From Rhodospirillales bacterium (lineage in GTDB: Bacteria > Pseudomonadota > Alphaproteobacteria > Rhodospirillales > JASLQF01), in NCBI GenBank assembly GCA_030744625.1, contig JASLQF010000056.1:1-64000 (forward strand): a DNA stretch of 64,000 nt, read 5' to 3'. This document shows, in pieces, positions 55,524-63,726 of this stretch (position 1 is its first letter; the number at the start of each line of letters is the position of its first letter). Made by a program: the position numbers and the translations under genes. A model generated the notes under the pieces. It was not told the origin of the DNA and did not search any database. It was given only the letters and a program-made list of their open reading frames with translations.

Positions 55524-56726
55524 ATGATCATACGTTGCCCGAACTGTTCGACGCACTACACCGTGGAGGCCGGCGCCGTCGGCGGGTCGGGGCGTTCGAT
55601 GCGTTGCTCGAATTGCAACTATATGTGGACTCAATATCCGGTGCAGCCGCAGACGCCGGCGCAGGCGCAACCGGTATACGCCGCGCCGCCACCCGGCTAT
55701 GCGCCGCCACCGCCCGGTTACGCCCCGCCGCCCGGTTACGCGCAAGCACCGGCCTACGCGCCTCAACCCGGGGCGGCGCCGCAGCCCTATCCGCCGCCGC
55801 CCGATCAGCCGGCACCACAGGTGCAGCCGCCGCCGCAGCCGGCGCCACCGGTGCAGCCGGCACCGGCGCCCGAGCCTTCGCCGGCGCCCGCCGCGGATCC
55901 GGCGCCACAACCCGAACCCCAGCCGCAGCCCGAACCCGAACCCGAGCCGCAGCCGGAGACCGAAGCCGCCGCCGAGATCGAGGCGCCGCCCGAGGAGCAG
56001 GAACCCGAGACGCCGCCACCCGAGGAACAGGCGGCCGAGGAAATGCCCACGGACGAAGAACTCGATGCCATGCTGGGGCCGCCGGAATCCGAGCCCGAGT
56101 CCATGGACTCTTTCGTCGATACCGGCGACGAGGACGACACCGACGATGACGGCTCGCCAATCGACCCCGATAACATCCCCGACCCCGAACCCATACCGGA
56201 GTCCCTTTCCGCCCCCCCCGCCGCGGGAGACGACGAAGAGCCGGCGAGCCGCGGCAAGTTCATCATCATCGGCGTCGTGGCCCTGGTCGTTATCTTGCTC
56301 GGTGCCGGCCTGTTCTTCGGGCGCGGCCTTATCGTCTCGTTTTGGCCGGGGGCGAACGACATCTTTGCCATGATCGGCCTTTCGACCGATACCCTGGGCG
56401 CCGGTTTGGACATCCGCAACGTGAAGTCGGAACGCGAAACCAAGGACGACGTCGACATTCTGGTGGTGCGCGGCATCGTCGCCAATGTCTCCGAGGAACC
56501 GCGAATGGTTCCCCTCATCCGGGTCTCGCTCTACAACTCGAGCGACGAGGAAGTGCAGTCCCTGGTCGTCAAACCGACGAAACCGGAACTCAAGCCGAAG
56601 GCCACCGTCGGCTTCAAGGGGCGTCTCGAGGATCCGCCGGCGAGCGCGCGGCGCCTGGAAGTCACCTTCACGCGGTCCGAACAGAAGTCGGACGAAGACG
56701 AGGACGACGAAGAAGAGGACGATTAG
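55524..56726 (+). CDS. MJ0042-type zinc-ribbon, DUF3426 single-pass membrane protein
   Basis: A 400-residue protein. An N-terminal zinc ribbon (Cys5, Cys8, Cys28, Cys31; MIIRCPNCSTHYTVE) is followed by a proline/glutamine- and glutamate-rich disordered region (about 40-240), one membrane helix (about 246-268) and a C-terminal DUF3426 domain (LVVRGIVANVSEEPR, LKPKATVGFKGRLEDPP), ending in an acidic tail. The ribbon should face the cytoplasm. Function unknown; divergence from ftsEX is common in alphaproteobacteria and hints at a cell-envelope or division role. ATG 55524 (not 55491) matches the ribbon start. Confidence 0.9.
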   Translation: MIIRCPNCSTHYTVEAGAVGGSGRSMRCSNCNYMWTQYPVQPQTPAQAQPVYAAPPPGYAPPPPGYAPPPGYAQAPAYAPQPGAAPQPYPPPPDQPAPQVQPPPQPAPPVQPAPAPEPSPAPAADPAPQPEPQPQPEPEPEPQPETEAAAEIEAPPEEQEPETPPPEEQAAEEMPTDEELDAMLGPPESEPESMDSFVDTGDEDDTDDDGSPIDPDNIPDPEPIPESLSAPPAAGDDEEPASRGKFIIIGVVALVVILLGAGLFFGRGLIVSFWPGANDIFAMIGLSTDTLGAGLDIRNVKSERETKDDVDILVVRGIVANVSEEPRMVPLIRVSLYNSSDEEVQSLVVKPTKPELKPKATVGFKGRLEDPPASARRLEVTFTRSEQKSDEDEDDEEEDD

Positions 56727-56832
56727 AGAGCTTGTTCCGTCCTCACGGGACCGTGGCAGCCTAAACGGCGCGATCACCATCTTTGCCGACGGCGGCATCG
56801 GGTCCGGCGCTTTGGGCACTCCTCATAATTAA

Positions 56833-56873
56833 GAAATATTTGCCTGGTTTGGTCGTAACGAGGCAATTATTTC
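56833..56873. repeat. 13-bp inverted repeat upstream of the sigma-54 promoter
   Basis: Arms GAAATATTTGCCT (56833-56845) and AGGCAATTATTTC (56861-56873) match at 12 of 13 positions, with a 15-bp spacer. The element is AT-rich in a GC-rich setting and lies about 105-146 bp before the predicted sigma-54 start, the usual position of an enhancer-binding site. It has no T-run, but a hairpin ending the DUF3426 transcript is not excluded. Confidence 0.65.
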
Positions 56874-56951
56874 CTACGCAAACAACGCGCCGCGGGTCGG
56901 TGCGCATCGTGCGGTCGCGCCATCGGGCGGCGCCGTCGAAGGCGGCGCCTG

Positions 56952-56967
56952 TTGGCATGGAACTTGC
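56952..56967 (+). promoter_or_regulatory. Sigma-54 (RpoN) promoter
   Basis: TTGGCATGGAACTTGC matches the consensus TTGGCAYR-N4-TTGC fully. GG and GC are separated by exactly 10 bp (-24/-12), with transcription predicted to start near 56979, 39 nt before ATG 57018. A 13-bp inverted repeat lies upstream at 56833-56873. Confidence 0.75.
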
Positions 56968-57017
56968 GCGATAGAGGAAAAGAGCCCGGCCTCGACGCCG
57001 GTCCAAAGGAGCAGGCG

Positions 57018-57257
57018 ATGAAGAATCCAACCCGCAAGAGCGGGCGGCCGGTATTCCTACGCCGTGACGCCGCCAATCGAATTTGTCTGACGCTTCCGGC
57101 CGGCATCGGAATCTGCCGCGCCAGCGCCAAAATCAGTCTTTACGCAGTACGGCGGCGGCGCCAGGGAGGCATCCTGCGGCGCTTGGCATGCTTGGCCACA
57201 CGTCGTCGCGGACAGCGCTTGGGCGCAGTTTACCGGGCGCGCGGCGCGGCACCTTAA
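57018..57257 (+). CDS. Small basic protein under a sigma-54 promoter
   Basis: A 79-residue unrecognised product that is strongly basic, with arginine clusters in its second half (AVRRRRQGGILRRL, TRRRGQRLG) and a hydrophobic middle (ICLTLPAGIGICRASAKIS). It is called because ATG 57018 has a strong AAAGGAG at 57005-57011, 6 nt away, in a 39-nt leader of a near-consensus sigma-54 promoter. No domain, signal peptide or homologue was recognised, and arginine-rich frames arise by chance in GC-rich DNA, so the transcript could instead be a small RNA. fliL follows 230 bp later. Confidence 0.45.
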   Translation: MKNPTRKSGRPVFLRRDAANRICLTLPAGIGICRASAKISLYAVRRRRQGGILRRLACLATRRRGQRLGAVYRARGAAP

Positions 57258-57486
57258 GACCCCTACAACGGGACCGCCCCCTCCATGCCAGTGGCCGGCG
57301 GTCGGCGGCGAGCCGCGCCAAGCACCGCGAATTTAGCGCACACGTGAACTCGATGAGGTGTTTAGAATGTTCCCTAATATTGCCGTATTTTCCCTAGAAT
57401 TAGCTTTGCGCAACATTATAATGGCAACTGGCCGTTAGGCGGGGAGTAACTGCGGCGTACCGTGTGAGAGCCAAAACAGGCCTCGC
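57258..57486. promoter_or_regulatory. Gap before fliL with a promoter candidate
   Basis: The second half is AT-rich. TATAAT at 57416-57421 is preceded after 16 bp by TAGAAT at 57394-57399, a weak -35. This would start a transcript about 60 nt before the fliL frame. Nothing else was recognised. Confidence 0.4.
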
Positions 57487-58108
57487 ATGGGTTGGGATTC
57501 ATTGCAGTTACGATACGAAATCATGGCCGGTCCGTACGACTCCGAAGACGATATCGACGACGACGATGAGGTCGGGCGCGCACCCGACGACGACGAGGAT
57601 TGGGACGAAGACGAAGACGAAGACGAGGTAAAAGGAGCGTCGGGAAAGAGAAAGATTCTGCTCATCGCCGGGCTGTTCGTGCTGCTGGTGTCGGGCGGGA
57701 CGGCGGCGGCCTATTTCACGGGCCTTCTCGATCCCATCCTGCGCTCGGCGCTCGGCGCTCGGCGATGAAGGCGAAGAGTTGAATTTCTCCTTCGCCTCGG
57801 CGGAGCCCGGCTACTTCGAGATGCCCGATCTCCTGGTCAACCTGTACTCGGACCGGGGAGTGTCGTCCATCCTCAAGATCAGGGTCAGCCTGGATCTCGA
57901 GGACGCCTCGGATATTCCCCACCTCAAACAGGTAATGCCGCGCATCGTCGACAACATGCAGACCTATTTGCGCGAGTTGCGCGTCGAAGACCTGCAAGGT
58001 GCCCGCGGCCTGCGGCGGCTACAGAATGAAATGCTGGCGCGCGTCAACAGCGTTTCCGGCCAGGCCAAGGTCAGCCGCATTCTCTTCAAGGAATTGCTGG
58101 TCCAATAG
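57487..58108 (+). pseudogene. fliL: Flagellar basal-body protein FliL, frame broken at a heptanucleotide repeat
   Basis: The first frame (from ATG 57487, or ATG 57523) encodes a very acidic cytoplasmic tail and a membrane helix (ILLIAGLFVLLVSGGTAAAYF), then stops at 57768 after DPILRSALGARR. The rest of FliL is in another frame, from about 57762 to 58108: FEMPDLLVNLYSDRG, MPRIVDNMQTYLRELRVEDLQG and the end RILFKELLVQ. The switch lies in three tandem copies of GCGCTCG (57741-57761). Removing one copy gives SALGDEGEELNFSF in frame and a full-length protein of about 203 residues. FliL supports stator function at the flagellar motor. No other flagellar gene is in the window. Confidence 0.85.
57741..57764 (+). 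repeat. Heptanucleotide tandem repeat (GCGCTCG x3) in fliL
   Basis: Units at 57741-57747, 57748-57754 and 57755-57761, plus a partial GCG. Because 7 is not a multiple of 3, each gain or loss shifts the frame. Two or five copies give full-length FliL; three (as here) or four give a truncated product. Confidence 0.9.
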
Positions 58109-58199
58109 GCCGTTTCCGGGCGCCGCGTGATTTAACGTATTAAACGACCGGCCCGACCTGTGATAGGCTCGTCGGAACAGTGATTTCCGAGGGGATATC

Positions 58200-59117
58200 A
58201 TGCAGTCATCCATGCTCGAAGAGGTCATCGACAATCCGAATCCCTATCCGGTGGTCGCCGAGCCGCGCTACCCCGAGGTCTGGCAGCTTTGCCTGCAGGC
58301 GCGGGAACTGGCCTGGGACCCGGCGGCCGACATCGACTGGGAGGAACTGAAGAACGCCGATCTGCCGCCCGATGTGCGCGCCGCCGGCGCCGAGTGGTGG
58401 AGCCTGCGCGCCTGGATGGAGCACGGCGCCGTGCCCTACGGCTGCGAGCGCCTGCGCGACGCGGTGTTCCAGCACCTGCCCTTCGAGGTCAAGCAGCACA
58501 TCTGCAACTTCATCGCCGAGGAGCTGCGCCACCACGAAGCCTCCTTCCGCATCGCCCAGGCGCTGGATGACTACCAGCCGGAACCGCGCGCCGATTACTT
58601 CAAGACGATCATCCCCAAGTTCCATGACGAGAAGGTGGAAAAAGCCATGTCCTTTTACGCGGGGCTGGCCGTGAACACGCTGTTCGAACAGCTTTCGGGG
58701 GAACTCCTGCAGGTACGCTACGAGAACGCCCGCTTCCCGGCCATCAAGGAGGCATGCCGCCTCATCCTGCGCGACGAGGCCCGTCACATCCAGTTCGGCC
58801 GCGTCATCATGCGCCTGTTTTTCGCCGACATCTCCAAGGACGAAAAGGTGGCGCTCGGCGAGAAGTTCGCGGCCAAACTGCGCGGTAGCCTGCTCAACGG
58901 CGTCTACTCGGTGGTCAACCTGCCGGCCGAGGAACGAAAGCGCTCGGCCAAGCAACGCGCCCTGGCCGCCGATTGGGGAATCGGCGCCACCCACCCGGAC
59001 GAGGAAGTGGAAATCATCATCGACGCCGTCGGGCGCATCCGCGGCGAAGTCGCCGAGTACGACGTGCCGATCCCCGTCATCCCGGAGATCGAGGGGCCGC
59101 GGGAGGCGGCCGAATAG
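58200..59117 (+). CDS. Ferritin-like diiron protein
   Basis: A 305-residue protein with a ferritin-like four-helix core. Two ExxH motifs, EELRHH (about residue 107) and RDEARH (about 193), plus helix glutamates in WSLRAWMEHG and TLFEQLSGELL, fit a carboxylate-bridged diiron site as in AurF-type N-oxygenases and R2-like proteins. Substrate unknown. ATG 58200 follows GAGGGG. A palindrome, TTTAA-CGTA-TTAAA, lies upstream at 58131-58144. The Rieske oxygenase gene follows after 32 bp, so both oxygen-activating proteins are probably made together. Confidence 0.8.
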   Translation: MQSSMLEEVIDNPNPYPVVAEPRYPEVWQLCLQARELAWDPAADIDWEELKNADLPPDVRAAGAEWWSLRAWMEHGAVPYGCERLRDAVFQHLPFEVKQHICNFIAEELRHHEASFRIAQALDDYQPEPRADYFKTIIPKFHDEKVEKAMSFYAGLAVNTLFEQLSGELLQVRYENARFPAIKEACRLILRDEARHIQFGRVIMRLFFADISKDEKVALGEKFAAKLRGSLLNGVYSVVNLPAEERKRSAKQRALAADWGIGATHPDEEVEIIIDAVGRIRGEVAEYDVPIPVIPEIEGPREAAE

Positions 59118-59149
59118 ACGACGAAGAAGAAGTCGGGGAGAGTGCCATC

Positions 59150-60193
59150 ATGTATTTGCGGAACTGCTGGTATGCCGCCGCGTGGAGTCGGGACATCGAG
59201 CCCAACAAGCCGTTCGCGCGCACCATCTGCGAGGAGCCGGTCGTCATTTTCAAGACCGAGTCAGGACAACTGGTTGCCCTCGAGGACCGCTGTGTCCACC
59301 GCCGCGCGCCATTGTCGCTCGGCCGCATCAAGGGCGAGACCATCGAATGCGGCTATCATGGGCTACAGTACGACTGTTCAGGCAGGTGCGTGCGCATCCC
59401 CGGCCAACAGGACATCCCCGAGCGCGCCCGCGTGCGTGCCTATCCGCTCGCCGACAAGTGGCGGTGGTTGTGGATCTGGTTGGGCAATCCCGAAATGGCC
59501 GACGAAAGCCTCATCCCCGATGTCCACTGGAACGACAGCCCAGGCTGGGTGTCGCCCGGCGATACCCTGCACATGAATGGGCACTACCAGCTCCTCATCG
59601 ACAATTTGCTTGACCTTTCGCACCTGACCTTCCTGCACGAGCGCACCATCGGCACCAGCATGGTCGCCGAGACGCCGATGAAGGCGGAAGCGGCAGGCGA
59701 TCGCGTACGGGTCACCCGCTGGATCATCGACCAGGAGGCTCCGCCTATGTTCAAAAAGGCGGGGGGCTTCACCGAAAACGTCGACCGCTGGCAGATCATC
59801 GAGTGGACACCGCCTGGCCTCGTCCTCATCGACGTCGGCTGCGCGCCGCACGGCACCGGGGCGCCGGAAGGCGACCGATCGCAGGGCATCGAGGCACGCT
59901 CCATCAACCTGATCACGCCGGAGACCGCGAAAACACACCACTATCTGTGGTCCTATGCGCGCAACTACAACATCGAAAACATCGAGCTTACCGAGTTCCT
60001 GTTACGCGCCGTCGGCGAGACCTTCCTCGAGGACAAGGAAATGCTCGAGGGCCAGCAGGCGCGCGCCGAATCGGATGACCGCCAGGACTGGACCATCGAT
60101 CTCAAGGTCGATTCGGGCCCAATGCAGGCGCGCCGCATTTTGGAGCGGCTTATCGGCGAGGAGTTGGGCGCCGTCGCCTCGGCGGCGGAGTGA
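59150..60193 (+). CDS. Rieske-type aromatic ring-hydroxylating/O-demethylase oxygenase
   Basis: A 347-residue oxygenase subunit of the VanA-like group. It begins YLRNCWYAAAWSRDI. The Rieske cluster ligands are CVH (about residue 48) and CGYH (about 68). The mononuclear iron site is DLLDLSHLTFLH with the DxxHxxxxH spacing. Such enzymes O-demethylate or hydroxylate aromatic acids and need a reductase; none is encoded nearby. ATG 59150 has GGGGAG upstream. It follows the diiron gene by 32 bp. The natural substrate is unknown. Confidence 0.92.
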   Translation: MYLRNCWYAAAWSRDIEPNKPFARTICEEPVVIFKTESGQLVALEDRCVHRRAPLSLGRIKGETIECGYHGLQYDCSGRCVRIPGQQDIPERARVRAYPLADKWRWLWIWLGNPEMADESLIPDVHWNDSPGWVSPGDTLHMNGHYQLLIDNLLDLSHLTFLHERTIGTSMVAETPMKAEAAGDRVRVTRWIIDQEAPPMFKKAGGFTENVDRWQIIEWTPPGLVLIDVGCAPHGTGAPEGDRSQGIEARSINLITPETAKTHHYLWSYARNYNIENIELTEFLLRAVGETFLEDKEMLEGQQARAESDDRQDWTIDLKVDSGPMQARRILERLIGEELGAVASAAE

Positions 60194-60208
60194 GGCGCGC
60201 CGCCCTAT

Positions 60209-60412
60209 TCAGGCGCCGCCGTCCGGCGCCGCGCGACCGTCTTCCACTTCCTTGATCAGATCGCGGACCACCTTGAGGGGACGGCAGTCGCGCAAGAGGT
60301 CGAGGAAGGCGGCGCCGTATGCATCGTCGGTGAAGACGTTTTCGGCGGTCGCCCCAGGGTGGCCCGACTTGCGGAGGGCTTCCACGCAAATCCCGATGAT
60401 TTCATGGCGCAT
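60209..60412 (-). CDS. Small hypothetical protein
   Basis: A 67-residue acidic helical protein, not recognised: MRHEIIGICVEALRKSG, then FTDDAYGAAFLDLLRDCRPL and a polar tail. ATG 60412 is used. Codon use and composition look like coding sequence. It is convergent with the Rieske gene and divergent from rsmB. No function can be given. Confidence 0.6.
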   Translation of the reverse strand: MRHEIIGICVEALRKSGHPGATAENVFTDDAYGAAFLDLLRDCRPLKVVRDLIKEVEDGRAAPDGGA

Positions 60413-60520
60413 GGTTAATACCAACGGTCCTTTGGCGATCCTACGGGTCCGGCCGGCCCCTGTTCAACCGACGATCCGGGCCATGGCGGGCGCGGCGTAA
60501 GCGAAGGAGCCCCTGAGCCC

Positions 60521-61795
60521 ATGCCCCGTGCCTGCGCCCTCGAAGTACTCGACACCGTGTTGCGCCGCAAGCGGCCCCTCGACGCGGCCCTGGCCAACCA
60601 CCCCGGTCTCGCCCACCTGGCCGGCCGCGACCGCGCCCTGGCCCGCAACCTGGTGGCGACGACGTTGCGCCGCCTCGGCCAGATCGACGCCCTGATCGCG
60701 CACTGCCTGGAGCGTCCGCTGCCCCACTCGGCGGCCGCCGCGAACGATCTTCTGCGCCTCGGGGTGTGCCAGCTGGTGTTCCTCGAGACGCCACCCCACG
60801 CCGCCGTGGACACCACCGTCGGGCTCGCCCAAAAGCGCGGTCAAGGGCCGCACAAGGGGCTGATTAACGCCGTCCTGCGGCGCCTCGCCGACGAGGGAAC
60901 GGGCCTCGCCGCGGCACAGGACGCGCCGCGGCTGAACACGCCATCTTGGCTCTGGGAATCGTGGAATGCCACCTACGGCGCGGCGACATGCCGACGCATC
61001 GCCGCCGCCCACCTTGTCGAGGCGCCCCTCGACGTGACGGTGAAGGCGGACGCGGAAATTTGGGGGGAACGCCTCGGGGGCGTGGTCCTCGCCACCGGCG
61101 GCGTGCGCAGGCCCGCCGGCGGGCGCGTCGAGACGCTTCCCGGATACGCCGAAGGGACGTGGTGGGTGCAGGACGCCGCCGCCGCCCTGCCCGTCAAGCT
61201 GCTCGGCGACGTCGAAGGCCGCCGCGTCGTCGACTTGTGCGCGGCACCCGGCGGCAAGACGGCGCAGCTGGCGGCGGCGGGAGCCGAGGTGACGGCCGTC
61301 GACCGCTCGCCGGCACGAGTGGGACGGCTGCGCGAAAACATGGCGCGTCTCGGCCTCCACATCGAGACGGTAAACGCCGATGCCGCCGACTGGCGCCCCC
61401 GGAAGCCGGCCGACGCCGTTCTCCTGGATGCACCGTGCACGGCCACCGGCACCATCCGCCGCCACCCGGACATCGCCCGGCTGAAGACGCCCGATGACGT
61501 GGCCGCCCTCGGCTCTGTGCAGGCGCGTTTGCTGGAAGCGGCGGCGAGGATGGTGCGTCCCGGTGGGCTTGTCGTCTACTGCGTATGTTCCCTGCAGTCC
61601 GAGGAGTGCGAGACCCCGGTCTCCGCCGCCCTTGCCGCCGGAGCCCTCCTTGAGCCCGTTCCCGTTGCACCCGGCGAAGTTGCCGGGCTCGATCAGGGCT
61701 CGACCCCGGGCGGCGTCCTGCGCACCCTGCCCTGCCACTGGGCCGAAAAGGGTGGCATGGACGGTTTCTACGCGGCGCGCCTGCGTCGCGTATAG
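60521..61795 (+). CDS. rsmB: 16S rRNA (cytosine-967-C5)-methyltransferase RsmB
   Basis: A 424-residue enzyme. The N-terminal NusB-like RNA-binding domain (about residues 1-130, HAAVDTTVGLAQK) is followed by a Rossmann methyltransferase with DLCAAPGGKTAQL, the catalytic LLDAPCTATGTIRRHPD and the second cysteine in VVYCVCSLQSEE. It makes m5C967 in 16S rRNA. It is followed by the heparinase-like gene, a neighbour pair common in alphaproteobacteria. Confidence 0.95.
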   Translation: MPRACALEVLDTVLRRKRPLDAALANHPGLAHLAGRDRALARNLVATTLRRLGQIDALIAHCLERPLPHSAAAANDLLRLGVCQLVFLETPPHAAVDTTVGLAQKRGQGPHKGLINAVLRRLADEGTGLAAAQDAPRLNTPSWLWESWNATYGAATCRRIAAAHLVEAPLDVTVKADAEIWGERLGGVVLATGGVRRPAGGRVETLPGYAEGTWWVQDAAAALPVKLLGDVEGRRVVDLCAAPGGKTAQLAAAGAEVTAVDRSPARVGRLRENMARLGLHIETVNADAADWRPRKPADAVLLDAPCTATGTIRRHPDIARLKTPDDVAALGSVQARLLEAAARMVRPGGLVVYCVCSLQSEECETPVSAALAAGALLEPVPVAPGEVAGLDQGSTPGGVLRTLPCHWAEKGGMDGFYAARLRRV

Positions 61796-61936
61796 TCGTC
61801 GGCCGGCGCTACGGTCACCCATCCACCCGGCCTTGCTTGCGGCCCCCGAGGGAACCTGCTACCAAGCGGAAATGCAACCAATGCCGCGCCTCCCCCGGGC
61901 CCTCCGCCGTCGTTGGGGCGACGTTCGCGGTTGGCG

Positions 61937-63601
61937 GTGAAGAAGGTGACACGGCGCCTCAACCTCGGTTCTCGTCTGTCGCCAGCGCGGGGCTGGCGGA
62001 CGTTTCGTAACCTGCTCTACGCCACGCCTCTCTATGGTCTCACCCTTGTCGGCCGAACGCCGGGCGCGGTGCGCGGCTCTCCGCCCAATCCCTGGCCCGG
62101 CGACGTCACGGCCGCCCAGGCGCTGATCGAAGGCGCGTTCATCCACGGCGGGCGGCGGATGAGCCTCGACGACGAGCCGTGGGCGGGCGCCACGGCGGGG
62201 CAGTCCGGTGGCCAAGCCGTGGCCGCCGCGTTGCATGGTTTCGCCTGGCTCAACGACCTCGCCACCCTGGGATCGCCGGAAGCGGCGCAACGGGGGCACG
62301 CGCTGACCGCGTCATGGCTGAAGACCCATGGGCGCTGGTCGGCCGACGCCTGGCGCGCCCACATCCTCGGCGAGCGCCTCGCCAACTGGCTGGTCCACGG
62401 GAAATTTCTGGAACGCGCCGGGGGCGAGGACTTCCATGGGGAGGTCCTGCGGTCGGCGGCCCGCCAGGCGCGTCACCTGGGACGGGTGGCCGCTTCGGCG
62501 CGCCGCGACTTCAGCCTGTTTCTCGCCATCAAGGGGTTGGTGTACGGCGGTGTCTGCCTCCCCGGTTTCGAGAACGGCCTCGACGCCGGCCTCAGGCTCC
62601 TGAACAGGGAGATCGAGCACCAGATTCTGCCGGACGGCGGCCATATTCAGCGCAACCCTTCGCTTCAGCTCGCCGTCTTGAGCCATCTGGTGGATATCCG
62701 CGCATGCCTGGAGGCGGCCCGCGTCGAGGTCCCCGTCGACCTGCAAGGCGCCATCGACCGCATGGCACCCATGCTCAGGAGCTTCCGCCACGGCGATGGG
62801 CGCCTGGCCCTTTTCAACGACGGCAACGAGGGAGACGAAGGCTTCATCGACATGGTCCTGGCCCAGGCCGGCGCCAAGGGCCGGCCGATCTCCAGCGCCC
62901 CGCATACCGGGTTTCAGCGTCTCGCCACCGGGCGGACGCTGATACTCATGGACACCGGTGCCCCCCTTGCCGCGGGTGATGATCGCGTCCACGCCGGGAC
63001 ACTGAGCTTCGAGATGAGCGTCGGCAAGGACCGGCTGGTCATCAACTGCGGTGCCGAGGCCGACGCCGAGGCCGAGTGGCACGAGGCCCTGCGCGCCACC
63101 GCGGCCCATTCGGCCCTTGTCGTGGACGATACCAACTCCATCGAGCTGCCGGACGCCAGCGGGCCCGGGGCACCGCCGAGCGTCGTCCTATGCAACCGCC
63201 GGGAGGCCGACGGCAACATCTGGATCGAATCGAGCCACGACGGTTACGTGGGCCGTTTCGGCCTGACCCACGGGCGACACCTCTACCTCTCGGTGGACGG
63301 CGGCGACCTGCGCGGCCTCGATACGCTCACCGGAGAGGCCGGCCGCGCCTTCGCCGTGCGCTTTCATCTGCACCCCGAAGTCCGCGCATCCATGGTACAG
63401 GACGGCGAGGCGGTGCTTATCCGGATGCCGCGCGGCGGTGGATGGCGGTTCCTCTGCGCCGGGGGCATCCTGGCCCTGGAAGAGAGCGTCTACCGTGGAC
63501 GCGCCGGCGAGGCCCGGCGCTGTCAGCAGATCGTCATCTCGGGACCATTGTCCGGCGAGGGCGCGGTGATCAAGTGGCGCTTCACGCGCATCGAGGCGTA
63601 G
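61937..63601 (+). CDS. Heparinase II/III-family protein
   Basis: A 554-residue protein with an N-terminal alpha-toroid (FAWLNDLATLG, ERLANWLVHGKFL, ARQARHLGRVAAS, GGHIQRNPSLQ) and a C-terminal beta-sandwich heparinase II/III-like domain (LVINCGAEADAEAEWHEALRATAAHSALVVDD). Family enzymes are polysaccharide lyases, but this alphaproteobacterial branch has unknown substrate, perhaps a cell-surface polymer. No signal peptide is evident. GTG 61937 is used; TTG 61913 is possible. Follows rsmB. Confidence 0.87.
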   Translation: MKKVTRRLNLGSRLSPARGWRTFRNLLYATPLYGLTLVGRTPGAVRGSPPNPWPGDVTAAQALIEGAFIHGGRRMSLDDEPWAGATAGQSGGQAVAAALHGFAWLNDLATLGSPEAAQRGHALTASWLKTHGRWSADAWRAHILGERLANWLVHGKFLERAGGEDFHGEVLRSAARQARHLGRVAASARRDFSLFLAIKGLVYGGVCLPGFENGLDAGLRLLNREIEHQILPDGGHIQRNPSLQLAVLSHLVDIRACLEAARVEVPVDLQGAIDRMAPMLRSFRHGDGRLALFNDGNEGDEGFIDMVLAQAGAKGRPISSAPHTGFQRLATGRTLILMDTGAPLAAGDDRVHAGTLSFEMSVGKDRLVINCGAEADAEAEWHEALRATAAHSALVVDDTNSIELPDASGPGAPPSVVLCNRREADGNIWIESSHDGYVGRFGLTHGRHLYLSVDGGDLRGLDTLTGEAGRAFAVRFHLHPEVRASMVQDGEAVLIRMPRGGGWRFLCAGGILALEESVYRGRAGEARRCQQIVISGPLSGEGAVIKWRFTRIEA

Positions 63602-63726
63602 AGTGCAATTCACGTCCTGGATCGTCTCGGTCCATGACACTAGCGCCGGGCGGCGAAAGCCGTTGCATCGGACCGGCGAACGTGTAGGTTTGCCGTCCGA
63701 CGCCCCACGGAGCTTTCCGCACCGCC

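Noticed and set aside
57083-57397. 104-codon open frame overlapping the small sigma-54-driven gene
   Set aside because: It has no ribosome-binding site, no recognisable domain and overlaps the better-supported frame starting at 57018.
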